This document shows, piece after piece, positions 31,404 through 40,419 of a stretch of DNA of 64,000 nucleotides. Location: assembly GCF_019049255.1 (NCBI RefSeq), contig NZ_JAGMUJ010000047.1, positions 1 through 64,000 of the forward strand. Direction: 5' to 3'. The notes below the pieces were generated by a model that was given only the letters and a program-made list of their open reading frames with translations, made no database searches and had not been told where the DNA came from. A program made the position numbers and the translations under genes. The first letter of the stretch is position 1; the number at the start of each line of letters is the position of its first letter. The stretch comes from Streptomyces sp. AC558_RSS880. Its GTDB lineage: Bacteria; Actinomycetota; Actinomycetes; Streptomycetales; Streptomycetaceae.

Positions 31404-32753
31404 ATGGCGCGATTGGGCCGCCGCGACGCGTGGTACTCGCCGGTCGTGTCCTCGGTCGCGGTCCTGGTGGAGCTGGTGCGGCACGATACGTCGGGCGGCC
31501 AGGTGAAGTGCTGGGAGCACTTCGCGCGGAGCGCCGCCCGCCTCCCGGAGCGCCTGCCCGACGGCTCCGGCGGCACACCCCTCGACCTGACCGTCTACTT
31601 CCTCGGCGAACGCGAGCGGGTCGAGCCGCTCTCCCCGCACGTCCGGTTCGTCATGCTCCGGCCGGTGCTCAGCTCGGCGGCGACGCGCTCGGCCGACCGC
31701 GCGGAGGACGTCTGCGACCTCGCGCCGTACCACCCGCGGCTCGCCGCCCTGCTGCCCCGCCACGACGTCTGGCACCTGACGCACAGCTTCGCCTTCGCCG
31801 CCACCGCCGTACGGCTCCACCGCCGCGCGGCCCGGCGGTCCGCCCCACGGCCCCGGCTCATCGGCTCCGTGCACACCGACGTACCGCTGCTGGCCTCCGT
31901 CTACGCCCGCTACCTGGCCGAACGCTGGCTGCCCGGGAGTCATCCGGGGGCGGAGGACCTGCTCGCGGACCGGGCCGAGAGCGCGCTGCGCCGACGCCGG
32001 GACCGGCTGCTGGACCCCTGCGAACGCGTGCTCGTCCCGACCCCGGAAGGCCGCGCGGAACTCGCCCGCGTCCTCGGCCCGCACCGGGTCGCCCTGCTGC
32101 GCCGGGGCGTCGACCACGGACTCTTCCGGCCCGACCCCACCGCACGGGCCTGGCTGACCCGCGCGTACGGCGTCCCGGCCGACCGCCCGCTGGTGCTGTT
32201 CGCCGGCCGGCTGGACGCCAGCAAAGGCGTGCCGCTGCTGACCGAGAGCGTCCGGCTGCTGCGCGCCCGGGGCGGTGCCGCGCACCTGGTCATGGCGGGT
32301 TCCGGCGCCGAGGAGGACACCGTGCGCCGCGCGCTCGGCCGGGACGTCACCCTGCTCGGGCCGCTCCCGCAGGACCGGCTGGCACGGGTGTACGCCGGCT
32401 GCGACGTCTTCGCCTTCCCGTCCCGTACGGAGACCAGTGGCAACGTCGTCGCCGAGGCGATGGCGTGCGGCCTGGCGGTGGTCCTGCCCGAGGGCGCGCG
32501 CACCACCCGCTGGCTGGCCGCGCCGGGGCTCGACGGCGTCGTCGTCCCGGCCGACGCGCCGTCGGCCTGGGCGGACGCCCTGCATCCGCTGATCGGGCAG
32601 CCCGCCGTACGGGAGGCGGTACGGCGTCGGGCCGCGGAGACGTCCAGGACCGCCCATCCCGGCTGGGACCGTGTGCTCGAGGAGGATCTCCTCCCGGTCT
32701 GGACCCGTCCGGCCGCTCGTACGCCCCGTCGCGTCGGCTTCCGGACCGCTTGA
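31404..32753 (+). CDS. Glycosyltransferase, GT4-like fold (GT-B)
   Basis: A 449-residue cytoplasmic glycosyltransferase. The N-terminal half has a sugar-acceptor domain with VRHDTSGGQVKCWEHFARS. The C-terminal half has the donor-binding pattern FAGRLDASKGVPLLTES then GPLPQDRLARVYAGCDVFAF and the E-x7-E motif in RTETSGNVVAEAMACG. It probably adds a nucleotide-activated sugar to a lipid or small molecule. The ATG at 31404 is chosen since the family begins near here; its ribosome site is weak. It is divergent from the yceI-like gene. Confidence 0.88.
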   Translation: MARLGRRDAWYSPVVSSVAVLVELVRHDTSGGQVKCWEHFARSAARLPERLPDGSGGTPLDLTVYFLGERERVEPLSPHVRFVMLRPVLSSAATRSADRAEDVCDLAPYHPRLAALLPRHDVWHLTHSFAFAATAVRLHRRAARRSAPRPRLIGSVHTDVPLLASVYARYLAERWLPGSHPGAEDLLADRAESALRRRRDRLLDPCERVLVPTPEGRAELARVLGPHRVALLRRGVDHGLFRPDPTARAWLTRAYGVPADRPLVLFAGRLDASKGVPLLTESVRLLRARGGAAHLVMAGSGAEEDTVRRALGRDVTLLGPLPQDRLARVYAGCDVFAFPSRTETSGNVVAEAMACGLAVVLPEGARTTRWLAAPGLDGVVVPADAPSAWADALHPLIGQPAVREAVRRRAAETSRTAHPGWDRVLEEDLLPVWTRPAARTPRRVGFRTA

Positions 32754-32805
32754 GCCACCCCGCCCGGGGGCACCCGGGCACACGTCGTGGGCGACCGCGC
32801 GTCCG

Positions 32806-32930
32806 CCGCCGGGTTTCTTCGCCCCCGCCGCCCCTTCCCTTCCCGTCCCTGGGGGCTCCGCCCCCGGACCCCCTTCGCGCCCGCGCGGCGGAGCCGCGTG
32901 CCGGCACAGCCCCGCGCCCCTTGGTGCTAC
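32806..32930 (-). repeat. Dispersed GC-rich intergenic repeat
   Basis: The segment contains GGGGGCTCCGCCCCCGGACC and, read on the minus strand, a module GCGCGGGGCTGTG ... GCGGCTCCGCCGCG ... GGGCGCGA. The same module occurs on the plus strand at 38609-38655. It is a repeat family with at least two clear copies in this window. Confidence 0.65.
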
Positions 32931-33790
32931 CGCCGCCCGTGTGACGCCGCGATGACCGGTGACGTGTCCAAGGCCGCGATGCCCGCCACCACCAGGGCCA
33001 GACCCGTCAGCGTCGCCGCCGAGACCGGCCAGCCCGTGCGGATCGTCTCGTCGAAGAGGAGCGTGCCCATGGCCACCGCGACCACCGGCTCGGTCGCGTC
33101 CAGGACCGTCATGCTCGCGGCCAGCGGACCCTGCTGGAAGGCGCTCTGGATGAGCAGCAGGCCGCCCACGCTGGCGGCGACGAGCGCGTAGGTCTGCCAG
33201 GCGGCCAGGGCCGTGGGCAGCCCGTGCCGGAGCCGGTCCACCGTCGCGGCCAGCAGCACGGACTGGGTGCCCATCACCGCCCCCGCGGCGAGCGCCGTCG
33301 CCGAGGCCCGCCGCGGGCCGGACAGCACCCGCGCGGCCGCGAGCGCACCGCACACCACGGCCGCGACCGCGCCGACGGCCAGCAGCCAGGGCAACAGGCC
33401 GGCCGCCCGGGGGTCGCCGCCGTGGGGGCGGGCGGAGAGCAGCGCCAGCGCCAGCCCCGCCGCCACCGCGAGCGTGCCGGACCACTCCCACCAACCCAGC
33501 CGCAGCCGGTACAGCCGCGCCGACAGCGGGACCGCGAAGACCAGCTCGGCGACGATCAGCGGCTGCACCAGACTCAGCGGCCCGAACGCCAGCGCCAGCG
33601 ACTGGAATCCGTACGCCACCACGGCCAGCCCGATCCCGCACAGCCACAGGGGATCCCGCGCCAGCCGCCCCAGCAGCCGCGCGGTGAGCGCCTCCGCGTC
33701 CGGCCGTGCCGCCGCCACCCACTGCTGCATGACCCCCGCGACGGCGAAACACACACCGGCGGCGAGCGAGGCGAGGACGGCGATCGCCAT
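32927..33790 (-). CDS. DMT-superfamily (EamA-type) transporter
   Basis: A 287-residue membrane protein with about ten transmembrane segments in two EamA repeats (the second starts near ARVLSGPRRASATALAAG). DMT proteins carry small metabolites, amino acids or lipids out of or across the inner membrane. The substrate is not evident. It is followed at a short distance by the radical-SAM gene on the same strand, which is upstream of it (35314-33815), so the two can be co-transcribed. Confidence 0.85.
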   Translation of the reverse strand: MAIAVLASLAAGVCFAVAGVMQQWVAAARPDAEALTARLLGRLARDPLWLCGIGLAVVAYGFQSLALAFGPLSLVQPLIVAELVFAVPLSARLYRLRLGWWEWSGTLAVAAGLALALLSARPHGGDPRAAGLLPWLLAVGAVAAVVCGALAAARVLSGPRRASATALAAGAVMGTQSVLLAATVDRLRHGLPTALAAWQTYALVAASVGGLLLIQSAFQQGPLAASMTVLDATEPVVAVAMGTLLFDETIRTGWPVSAATLTGLALVVAGIAALDTSPVIAASHGRR

Positions 33791-33814
33791 GGCGGAAGAG
33801 CCCCCGGGGTCGGG

Positions 33815-35314
33815 CTAGTCCGGGGTCCGGCCGGTCGGCGCGCCCCGCGTCGTCCCCCGGGTGTGGACGTACAGCGCGCGCCGGTCGCCGATGTCGAGGC
33901 GCTGGGGGAGCGGCAGTTCGTGGCGCACCGGCCGCGCGTGGTCGGCGAGTTGCCGGCGCGGGTTGTAGACCTGGTTGAACTTCCACAGCATGCGGGCGAA
34001 GTTCGTCTGCCCGTGCGCGAGGTTGCGGGCGAGCACGCGCGCCGCGCCGAACGCCGTGCGCATTCCCAGATGCTTGCGGTTGATGACCGCCTGGGTCCGC
34101 ACCAGCTCCTCGTAGAAGCGCTCCAGCGGCAGCGTGGTCGGCACCACCGCGTGCTGGATGTCGAAGAGGCGGTAGTCGCGGGTGGTGAGCCGGCGCGACT
34201 CGGTGTGCCAGATCTCCGTACCCGGATACGGCGTCATCACCGTGAAGTGCACGATCTCCGGCACGGCCAGCGCGAACTCCCGCACCACCCGGAAGCGTTC
34301 CTCGTCCCAGGCCGGATCCACGATCAGGTTGATCGCGACCCTGATGCCGAGCCGCCGGGCCGTCTCCAGCGCCTTCAGGTTCTCGTCCGGGCTGACCCGC
34401 TTGCGGTACAGGTCGAGCCCCTCGGCGTCGATCGCCTCCATGCCGAGGAACATGTAGCGCAGCCCCAGCCGCGCCCACCGCTCGAACACCTCCGGGTGGC
34501 GCAGCAGGACGTCGGCACGGGTCTCCAGGTAGTACTTCTTGCGGATGCCGCGCCGCTCCACCTCGGCGGCGATGGCGTTCCCGTGCTCGGGCCGGATGAA
34601 GGCCACGTCGTCCACGACGAACACGTTCGGCTCGCGGATCCTCGCCAGCTCCTCCGCCGCCGCCTCGGGCGAGGCCTTGCGGTAGCTGCGGCCGTAGAAC
34701 GTCCACGCCGAGCAGAACGAGCAGTCCCAGGGACAGCCGCGGGTGAACTCGACGGACGCGCACGGGTCGAGCTCGCCGATGAAGTAGCGGCGCCGGCCGC
34801 GCATCAGGTCGCGGGCCGGGAGCGGTCCGTCGATGCCGTGCAGCATCAGCGGCGCCGGCCCGCGCCCGGCCGCGGTGACGACGCCCGGCACGCCCTCCAC
34901 CCCGCCGTCGCGCACCGCCTCCAGCAGCGGCGCGACCGCCGGCTCCCCCTCCCCGCGGACCACCGCGTCGACCGCGCCCGCCGCCTGCTCGATGACCTCC
35001 TCGGCGACGAACGAGACACTGTGCCCGCCGAGGAACACGAAGCAACCCGGCACCTCCCGCTTCACCCGCGTCGCCAGCGCGATCGCCTCGGGGATGTTCG
35101 CCAGGTAGTTCAGCGAGATGCCGAGCGCCTCGGGACGGAAGGACCGCACCTCGTCGCGCAGCCGGTTCACGCCCAGCACCTGGAGGTCGACGACCCGGAC
35201 CTCGTGACTGGCCGCACGGGCGGCGCCCGCCACCCGCTCCAGGCCGAGCGGTTCGAGGCGGAGGAAGATCTCGGAGTACATCAGGGCGCTGGGGTGGACG
35301 AGCAGCAGACGCAT
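33815..35314 (-). CDS. B12-binding radical SAM protein, HpnR-like (hopanoid C-3 methylase type)
   Basis: A 499-residue enzyme. The N-terminal B12-binding fold covers about residues 1-140 (VHPSALMYSEIFLRLEPLG). The radical-SAM domain has the [4Fe-4S] cysteines C194, C198 and C201 in CPWDCSFC, and the following SAWTFYGRSYRKASPE segment matches HpnR as I recall it. HpnR methylates C-3 of hopanoids. The end (KFNQVYNPRRQLADHARPV) also fits. There is no squalene-hopene cyclase in the window, so the substrate could be another polyisoprenoid. The ATG at 35314 has GAGG 5 nt upstream. A DMT transporter lies downstream. Confidence 0.82.
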   Translation of the reverse strand: MRLLLVHPSALMYSEIFLRLEPLGLERVAGAARAASHEVRVVDLQVLGVNRLRDEVRSFRPEALGISLNYLANIPEAIALATRVKREVPGCFVFLGGHSVSFVAEEVIEQAAGAVDAVVRGEGEPAVAPLLEAVRDGGVEGVPGVVTAAGRGPAPLMLHGIDGPLPARDLMRGRRRYFIGELDPCASVEFTRGCPWDCSFCSAWTFYGRSYRKASPEAAAEELARIREPNVFVVDDVAFIRPEHGNAIAAEVERRGIRKKYYLETRADVLLRHPEVFERWARLGLRYMFLGMEAIDAEGLDLYRKRVSPDENLKALETARRLGIRVAINLIVDPAWDEERFRVVREFALAVPEIVHFTVMTPYPGTEIWHTESRRLTTRDYRLFDIQHAVVPTTLPLERFYEELVRTQAVINRKHLGMRTAFGAARVLARNLAHGQTNFARMLWKFNQVYNPRRQLADHARPVRHELPLPQRLDIGDRRALYVHTRGTTRGAPTGRTPD

Positions 35315-35617
35315 GGTGACCTCGCCACGGGGCCGGACGGACCGGGTACGGAAACGGACCGGGTACGGAAAGGGTCTCCCCTTCGTATCCCGGCACACGC
35401 CGCCGCGTCCCCGCCGTACGCCCGCCTGGCCGCATCCCGCGGCCCGCAGGAGTGGTCCTGCGGTGCGGCGCACCGCGGCCCCCGAGGGCCCGGACACCGC
35501 CCGCCGGCGGGGCCGGAGCGGGCCGGGCGGACGGGCTCCAGCGCTGGCGCGGTGCACCGGAGTGGGGGTGTCCTGGATGACGAGGACCCGCAGCGACAGC
35601 GCATGGGAGACCGACTC
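35315..35617. other. Divergent region between the radical-SAM gene and the SDR gene
   Basis: 303 bp between divergent genes. It holds a 17-bp tandem duplication (35338-35371) near the radical-SAM start and otherwise no convincing gene. Promoters for both genes are expected here, but I cannot point to hexamers. Confidence 0.5.
35338..35371. repeat. 17-bp tandem duplication
   Basis: CGGACCGGGTACGGAAA is repeated perfectly twice in a row (35338-35354 and 35355-35371), 24 bp before the radical-SAM start. It is either a recent slippage event or a pair of regulator half-sites. Confidence 0.85.
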
Positions 35618-36481
<864 letters not shown>

Positions 36482-36739
36482 GACCCCGGCGCGAGCGGGC
36501 CACCGCGACCGCTACGCTCCGGGTGGGCGGACCGACCCGAACGGGTGCATGTGACCCCCGTGAATGTGAGGCGGCTCTCAGATGACGTCTTTGTGTGACT
36601 CCTACAAGCCGGACGCCCTCTGAGCAGTCGGAACGGCTGCATGTCGCCATGGTTCTGTTCAGGGGTACCAGGAAAACGCCACGAGGACTGTGAGGAGTCG
36701 ACGGCTCGCATTTCCAGGTGGGCTTCGTAAGGTCACTAC
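36482..36739. other. Upstream region of accB
   Basis: 258 bp without a convincing gene. Several short palindromic or AT-richer stretches (around 36588-36605 and 36700-36735) suggest that the accB promoter lies here. GTAAGG stands before the accB start. Confidence 0.45.
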
Positions 36740-38323
36740 ATGACCGTTTTGGATGAGGCGCCGGGTGAGCCGACCGACGCGCGCGGACGCGTGGCCGAAC
36801 TGCACGAGATCCGTGCCCAGGCACTGGCCGGCCCGAGCGAGAAGGCGACCCAGGCGCAGCACGCCAAGGGCAAGCTGACCGCGCGGGAGCGCATCGAACT
36901 GCTGCTGGACCCGGGGTCCTTCCGTGAGGTCGAGCAGCTGCGCCGACACCGGGCCACCGGCTTCGGTCTCGAGGAGAAGAAGCCGTACACGGACGGTGTG
37001 ATCACCGGCTGGGGCACCGTCGAGGGCCGCACGGTCTTCGTCTACGCCCATGACTTCCGGATCTTCGGCGGCGCGCTGGGCGAGGCCCACGCCACCAAGA
37101 TCCACAAGATCATGGACATGGCCATCGCGGCCGGCGCGCCGCTGGTGTCGCTGAACGACGGCGCCGGCGCCCGCATCCAGGAGGGCGTCTCGGCCCTCGC
37201 CGGTTACGGCGGCATCTTCCAGCGCAACACCAGGGCGTCCGGCGTCATCCCGCAGATCAGCGTGATGCTCGGCCCCTGCGCGGGCGGCGCGGCCTACAGC
37301 CCCGCCCTGACGGACTTCGTGTTCATGGTCCGCGACACCTCGCAGATGTTCATCACCGGGCCGGACGTCGTCAAGGCGGTCACCGGCGAGGAGATCACCC
37401 AGAACGGCCTCGGCGGCGCGGACGTGCACGCCGAGACCTCCGGCGTCTGCCACTTCGCCTACGACGACGAGGAGACGTGCATCCACGAGGTGCGCTACCT
37501 CCTGTCCCTGCTGCCGCAGAACAACCGGGAGAACCCGCCGCGCGTGGAGTGCTCCGACGCCGCGGACCGCCGTGGCGACGTCCTCCTCGACCTGGTCCCC
37601 GCCGACGGCAACCGGCCGTACGACATGGCCAAGGTCATCGAGGAGATCGTCGACGACGGCGAGTACCTGGAGGTCCACGAGCGCTGGGCGCGCAACATCA
37701 TCTGCGCCCTGGCCCGGATGGACGGTCAGGTCGTCGGCATCGTCGCCAACCAGCCGCAGTCGCTGGCGGGCGTGCTGGACATCGAGGCGTCCGAGAAGGC
37801 CGCCCGCTTCGTCCAGATGTGCGACGCCTTCAACATCCCGATCCTCACCTTCCTGGACGTCCCCGGCTTCCTCCCGGGCGTCGACCAGGAGCACGGCGGC
37901 ATCATCCGCCACGGCGCCAAGCTGCTCTACGCCTACTGCAACGCCACCGTGCCGCGGATCTCGCTGATCCTGCGCAAGGCGTACGGCGGTGCCTACATCG
38001 TCATGGACAGCCAGTCCATCGGCGCCGACCTCACCTACGCCTGGCCGACGAACGAGATCGCCGTGATGGGCGCGGAGGGCGCGGCCAACGTCATCTTCCG
38101 CCGCCAGATCGCCGAGGCCGAGGACCCCGACGCCATGCGGGCGCGCATGGTCAAGGAGTACAAGTCCGAGCTGATGCACCCGTACTACGCGGCCGAGCGC
38201 GGTCTGGTCGACGACGTGATCGACCCCGCCGAGACGCGTGAGGTGCTGATCCGTTCGCTGGCGATGCTGCAGACCAAGCACGCCGACCTGCCGTCCCGTA
38301 AGCACGGCAACCCGCCGCAGTAA
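36740..38323 (+). CDS. accB: Acyl-CoA carboxylase beta (carboxyltransferase) subunit
   Basis: A 527-residue carboxyltransferase that transfers CO2 from biotin to acetyl- or propionyl-CoA, making malonyl- or methylmalonyl-CoA for fatty acids and polyketides. N- and C-terminal crotonase-like halves both carry the usual acyl-CoA oxyanion glycines (GPCAGGAAYSPAL; KAYGGAYIVMDS). The Asp/Cys residue that sets acyl specificity is in the second half; I have not assigned it. It is followed 35 nt later by the epsilon subunit gene, as in S. coelicolor accB-accE. Confidence 0.93.
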   Translation: MTVLDEAPGEPTDARGRVAELHEIRAQALAGPSEKATQAQHAKGKLTARERIELLLDPGSFREVEQLRRHRATGFGLEEKKPYTDGVITGWGTVEGRTVFVYAHDFRIFGGALGEAHATKIHKIMDMAIAAGAPLVSLNDGAGARIQEGVSALAGYGGIFQRNTRASGVIPQISVMLGPCAGGAAYSPALTDFVFMVRDTSQMFITGPDVVKAVTGEEITQNGLGGADVHAETSGVCHFAYDDEETCIHEVRYLLSLLPQNNRENPPRVECSDAADRRGDVLLDLVPADGNRPYDMAKVIEEIVDDGEYLEVHERWARNIICALARMDGQVVGIVANQPQSLAGVLDIEASEKAARFVQMCDAFNIPILTFLDVPGFLPGVDQEHGGIIRHGAKLLYAYCNATVPRISLILRKAYGGAYIVMDSQSIGADLTYAWPTNEIAVMGAEGAANVIFRRQIAEAEDPDAMRARMVKEYKSELMHPYYAAERGLVDDVIDPAETREVLIRSLAMLQTKHADLPSRKHGNPPQ

Positions 38324-38358
38324 CCCGGCGGACATCTCTCCCAGGGAGACTGAGAGCC

Positions 38359-38553
38359 ATGAGCACACCTGACATCCGTGTCGAGAAGGGCCACGCCGGG
38401 CCGGAGGAGGTCGCCGCGATCACGGCGATCCTGCTGGCGCGGGCGGCCGCGCAGCCGTCCGCCGCCGCGCCGGCCCACGGCGGCCGTGCGCGGGCGGGCT
38501 GGCGCCGTCTGGAACGCGAGAACGGCTTCCGGGCGCCCCACAGCTGGCGCTGA
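38359..38553 (+). CDS. accE: Acyl-CoA carboxylase epsilon subunit
   Basis: A 64-residue protein. It opens MSTPDIRVEKGHAGPEEVAA, with the helical segment ITAILLARAAAQ, and ends with a Trp-rich segment WRRLERENGFRAPHSWR. Both are the family hallmarks. Epsilon subunits bind the beta subunit and stimulate or specify the actinobacterial acyl-CoA carboxylase complex. Its place just behind accB is the normal one. CAGGGAG stands before the start. Confidence 0.92.
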   Translation: MSTPDIRVEKGHAGPEEVAAITAILLARAAAQPSAAAPAHGGRARAGWRRLERENGFRAPHSWR

Positions 38554-38560
38554 CCTCACA

Positions 38561-38604
38561 CACATGAAGAGGCCCCTCCTTGCAAGGAGGGGCCTCTTCA
38601 TGTG
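38561..38604. terminator. 44-bp perfect palindrome after accE
   Basis: The 22-nt arms (38561-38582 and 38583-38604) are exactly complementary with no loop bases outside the turn. The arms start CACATGAAGAGG and turn at CCTTGCAAGG. It lies between the convergent accE and cvnD genes and can fold on either strand, so it is probably a bidirectional terminator, though a long cruciform role is possible. Confidence 0.85.
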
Positions 38605-38608
38605 CCCG

Positions 38609-38655
38609 GGGGCGCGGGGCTGTGACGCCATGCGGCTCCGCCGCGTGGGCGCGAC
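38609..38655 (+). repeat. Dispersed GC-rich intergenic repeat, second copy
   Basis: GCGCGGGGCTGTGACG then GCGGCTCCGCCGCG then GGGCGCGA, the same module as the minus strand of 32806-32930 with small changes. Confidence 0.65.
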
Positions 38656-38766
38656 CGGCCACGGACCTGCCGCACCCGGCACGCAACAGCCCCCGGCAAC
38701 CCAGTGGCCGCAGGGGGCGTTGCGCAACTCGGCGCTACGAGGTGCCGCCTGTGGCGGCGGTAGCCG

Positions 38767-39348
38767 TCAGCGCAGGCGCGCCATCAGCGCGTGCTCCACG
38801 AGAGTGATCAGCGCCGACTTCGCGTCGGCACGGTGGCGCGCGTCCGTGGTGATGATCGGGGTGTCGGGCCCGATCTGCAGCGCCTCCCGGACCTCGTCCG
38901 GCTGGTACGGCTGCTGGCCGTCGAAGCCGTTGAGCGCGATCACGAAGGGGAGACCCGAGTTCTCGAAGTAGTCGACCGCCGGGAAGCAGTCGGCGAGACG
39001 CCGGGTGTCCACCAGCACGATCGCGCCGATGGCGCCACGCACCAGGTCGTCCCACATGAACCAGAAGCGGTCCTGGCCGGGCGTGCCGAACAGGTACAGG
39101 ATCAGGTCCTGGTCCAGGGTGATGCGGCCGAAGTCCATGGCGACCGTGGTGGTCGTCTTGTCCCCGGTGTGGGTGAGGTCGTCGATGCCTGCCGAAGCAG
39201 ACGTCATGACGGCCTCCGTGCGCAGCGGGTTGATCTCCGAAACGGCCCCGACGAACGTGGTCTTGCCCACGCCGAAGCCACCCGCCACCACGATCTTCGC
39301 CGAGGTGGTGGAGCGGGAAGGACCGCCGCTAGAGCTTGCGAAGTCCAC
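38767..39348 (-). CDS. cvnD: Conservon GTPase CvnD (downstream copy)
   Basis: A 193-residue small GTPase-like protein, the last member of a CvnA-B-C-D signalling cassette. The P-loop is GGFGVGKTT, the switch region GTPGQDR, and the usual NKxD motif is NGFD. It associates with the membrane complex and is thought to switch like eukaryotic Ras/Arl proteins. Its start overlaps the end of cvnC by 20 bp, so translation is coupled. It is about 95 percent alike by eye to the CvnD at 44078-44668. Confidence 0.95.
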   Translation of the reverse strand: MDFASSSGGPSRSTTSAKIVVAGGFGVGKTTFVGAVSEINPLRTEAVMTSASAGIDDLTHTGDKTTTTVAMDFGRITLDQDLILYLFGTPGQDRFWFMWDDLVRGAIGAIVLVDTRRLADCFPAVDYFENSGLPFVIALNGFDGQQPYQPDEVREALQIGPDTPIITTDARHRADAKSALITLVEHALMARLR

Positions 39349-39901
39349 TGAGCACCCTTTCGAGCAGTGTCACGTCTGGCTGGCCGCCGGCGCTCTCGTC
39401 GCCGCCGGGCTGATGGATGGCGACCAGTCCCGCCTCCGCCAAGTCGGCGACGAGGATCCTGGCCACGCCGAGAGGGATGGTCAGCAGGGCCGAGATCTCG
39501 GCCACCGACTTGATTTCCCGGCAGAGGGTGCAGATCCGCTGATGCTCGGGCAGCTGGCCCTGCATCTGGTGCGGCTGCGCGGTGGTGTGTACCAGCGCCT
39601 CGATGGCGAGCTGGTACCGCGGCCTGGTGCGGCCGCCCGTCATCGCGTACGGGCGCACCAGGGGATTGTTCGACGCCCCGGCGGGCGTCGGCTCGGGTGC
39701 TCGGCGCTGCGGCTGCACCGGCTGGATGCGCGGGGCGTGCGGCTGGTCGTACGGCGAAGGGCCGGGGCCCTGTGGCGCGTACGGCTGCCGGTGGCTCGGG
39801 GCGGAGGGGTAGCCGTACCCGCTCTGGGCGCCGTCGTTCTGGCCCTGTACAGGACCGTACGACCAGTCGCCCGACGATGAACCGCCTGGGGGTGTTGCCA
39901 C
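39329..39901 (-). CDS. cvnC: Conservon protein CvnC (DUF742)
   Basis: A 190-residue protein. The N-terminal 75 residues are Gly/Pro/Gln-rich and variable. The rest is DUF742 (RPYAMTGGRTRPRYQLAIEA then PLGVARILVADLAEAGLVAI), a winged-helix-like fold. It bridges sensor kinase CvnA and GTPase CvnD in the cassette. It overlaps cvnD by 20 bp. Compared with the other CvnC its N-terminal extension is longer. Confidence 0.92.
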   Translation of the reverse strand: MATPPGGSSSGDWSYGPVQGQNDGAQSGYGYPSAPSHRQPYAPQGPGPSPYDQPHAPRIQPVQPQRRAPEPTPAGASNNPLVRPYAMTGGRTRPRYQLAIEALVHTTAQPHQMQGQLPEHQRICTLCREIKSVAEISALLTIPLGVARILVADLAEAGLVAIHQPGGDESAGGQPDVTLLERVLSGLRKL

Positions 39902-39995
39902 TTTCTCCTCCTCCGACCGTGCCTGGCACCCATCACTGTGGAGCCGCGTCCCGAAACCTTACGACCCCGGGACGCCAAAACGCACCGTCTGTCCT

Positions 39996-40418
39996 CTAGT
40001 TGAGAAGGCTCCCTTGGAGCTCCGCTCGAAGGTCCGGGGTCAGGACCGTACCGGCACGGTCGACCAGAAGGGCCATCTCGTACCCAATGAGGCCGATGTC
40101 CGCCTCCGGATGTGCGAGAACCGCGAGCGACGAACCGTCGGAAATGGACATGATGAACAGGAATCCCCGCTCCATCTCCACAACCGTCTGGTTCACGCTG
40201 CCGCCCTCGAAGATCCGGGAGGCGCCTGCCGTCAGAGACGTCAGACCGGAGGCGACGGCCGCGAGCTGGTCGGCGCGGTCACGGGGAAAGCCTTCGGACA
40301 TCGCCAGAAGGAGTCCGTCGGCGGAGACCACCACCGTGTGGGACACCCCCGGGGTGTTGTCCACGAAGTTGGTGATCAACCAGTTCAGGTTCTGTGCCGC
40401 CTGGCTCATCGGGCTCAC
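39996..40418 (-). CDS. cvnB: Conservon protein CvnB (roadblock/LC7)
   Basis: A 140-residue roadblock/LC7-domain protein (NLNWLITNFVDNTPGVSHTV then GLTSLTAGASRIFEGGSVNQ). In conservons it interacts with the GTPase CvnD. GTG 40418 is chosen because GGAG lies 8 nt upstream and the paralogue also begins with this segment; an ATG at 40409 is possible. The start is one base after the cvnA stop codon, so translation is coupled. Confidence 0.92.
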   Translation of the reverse strand: MSPMSQAAQNLNWLITNFVDNTPGVSHTVVVSADGLLLAMSEGFPRDRADQLAAVASGLTSLTAGASRIFEGGSVNQTVVEMERGFLFIMSISDGSSLAVLAHPEADIGLIGYEMALLVDRAGTVLTPDLRAELQGSLLN

Positions 40419-40419
40419 A

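Noticed and set aside
33224..35617. The upstream part of a long plus-strand frame that runs into the SDR gene
   Set aside because: Only the part from about 35618 has SDR motifs. The rest is antisense to the DMT and radical-SAM genes.
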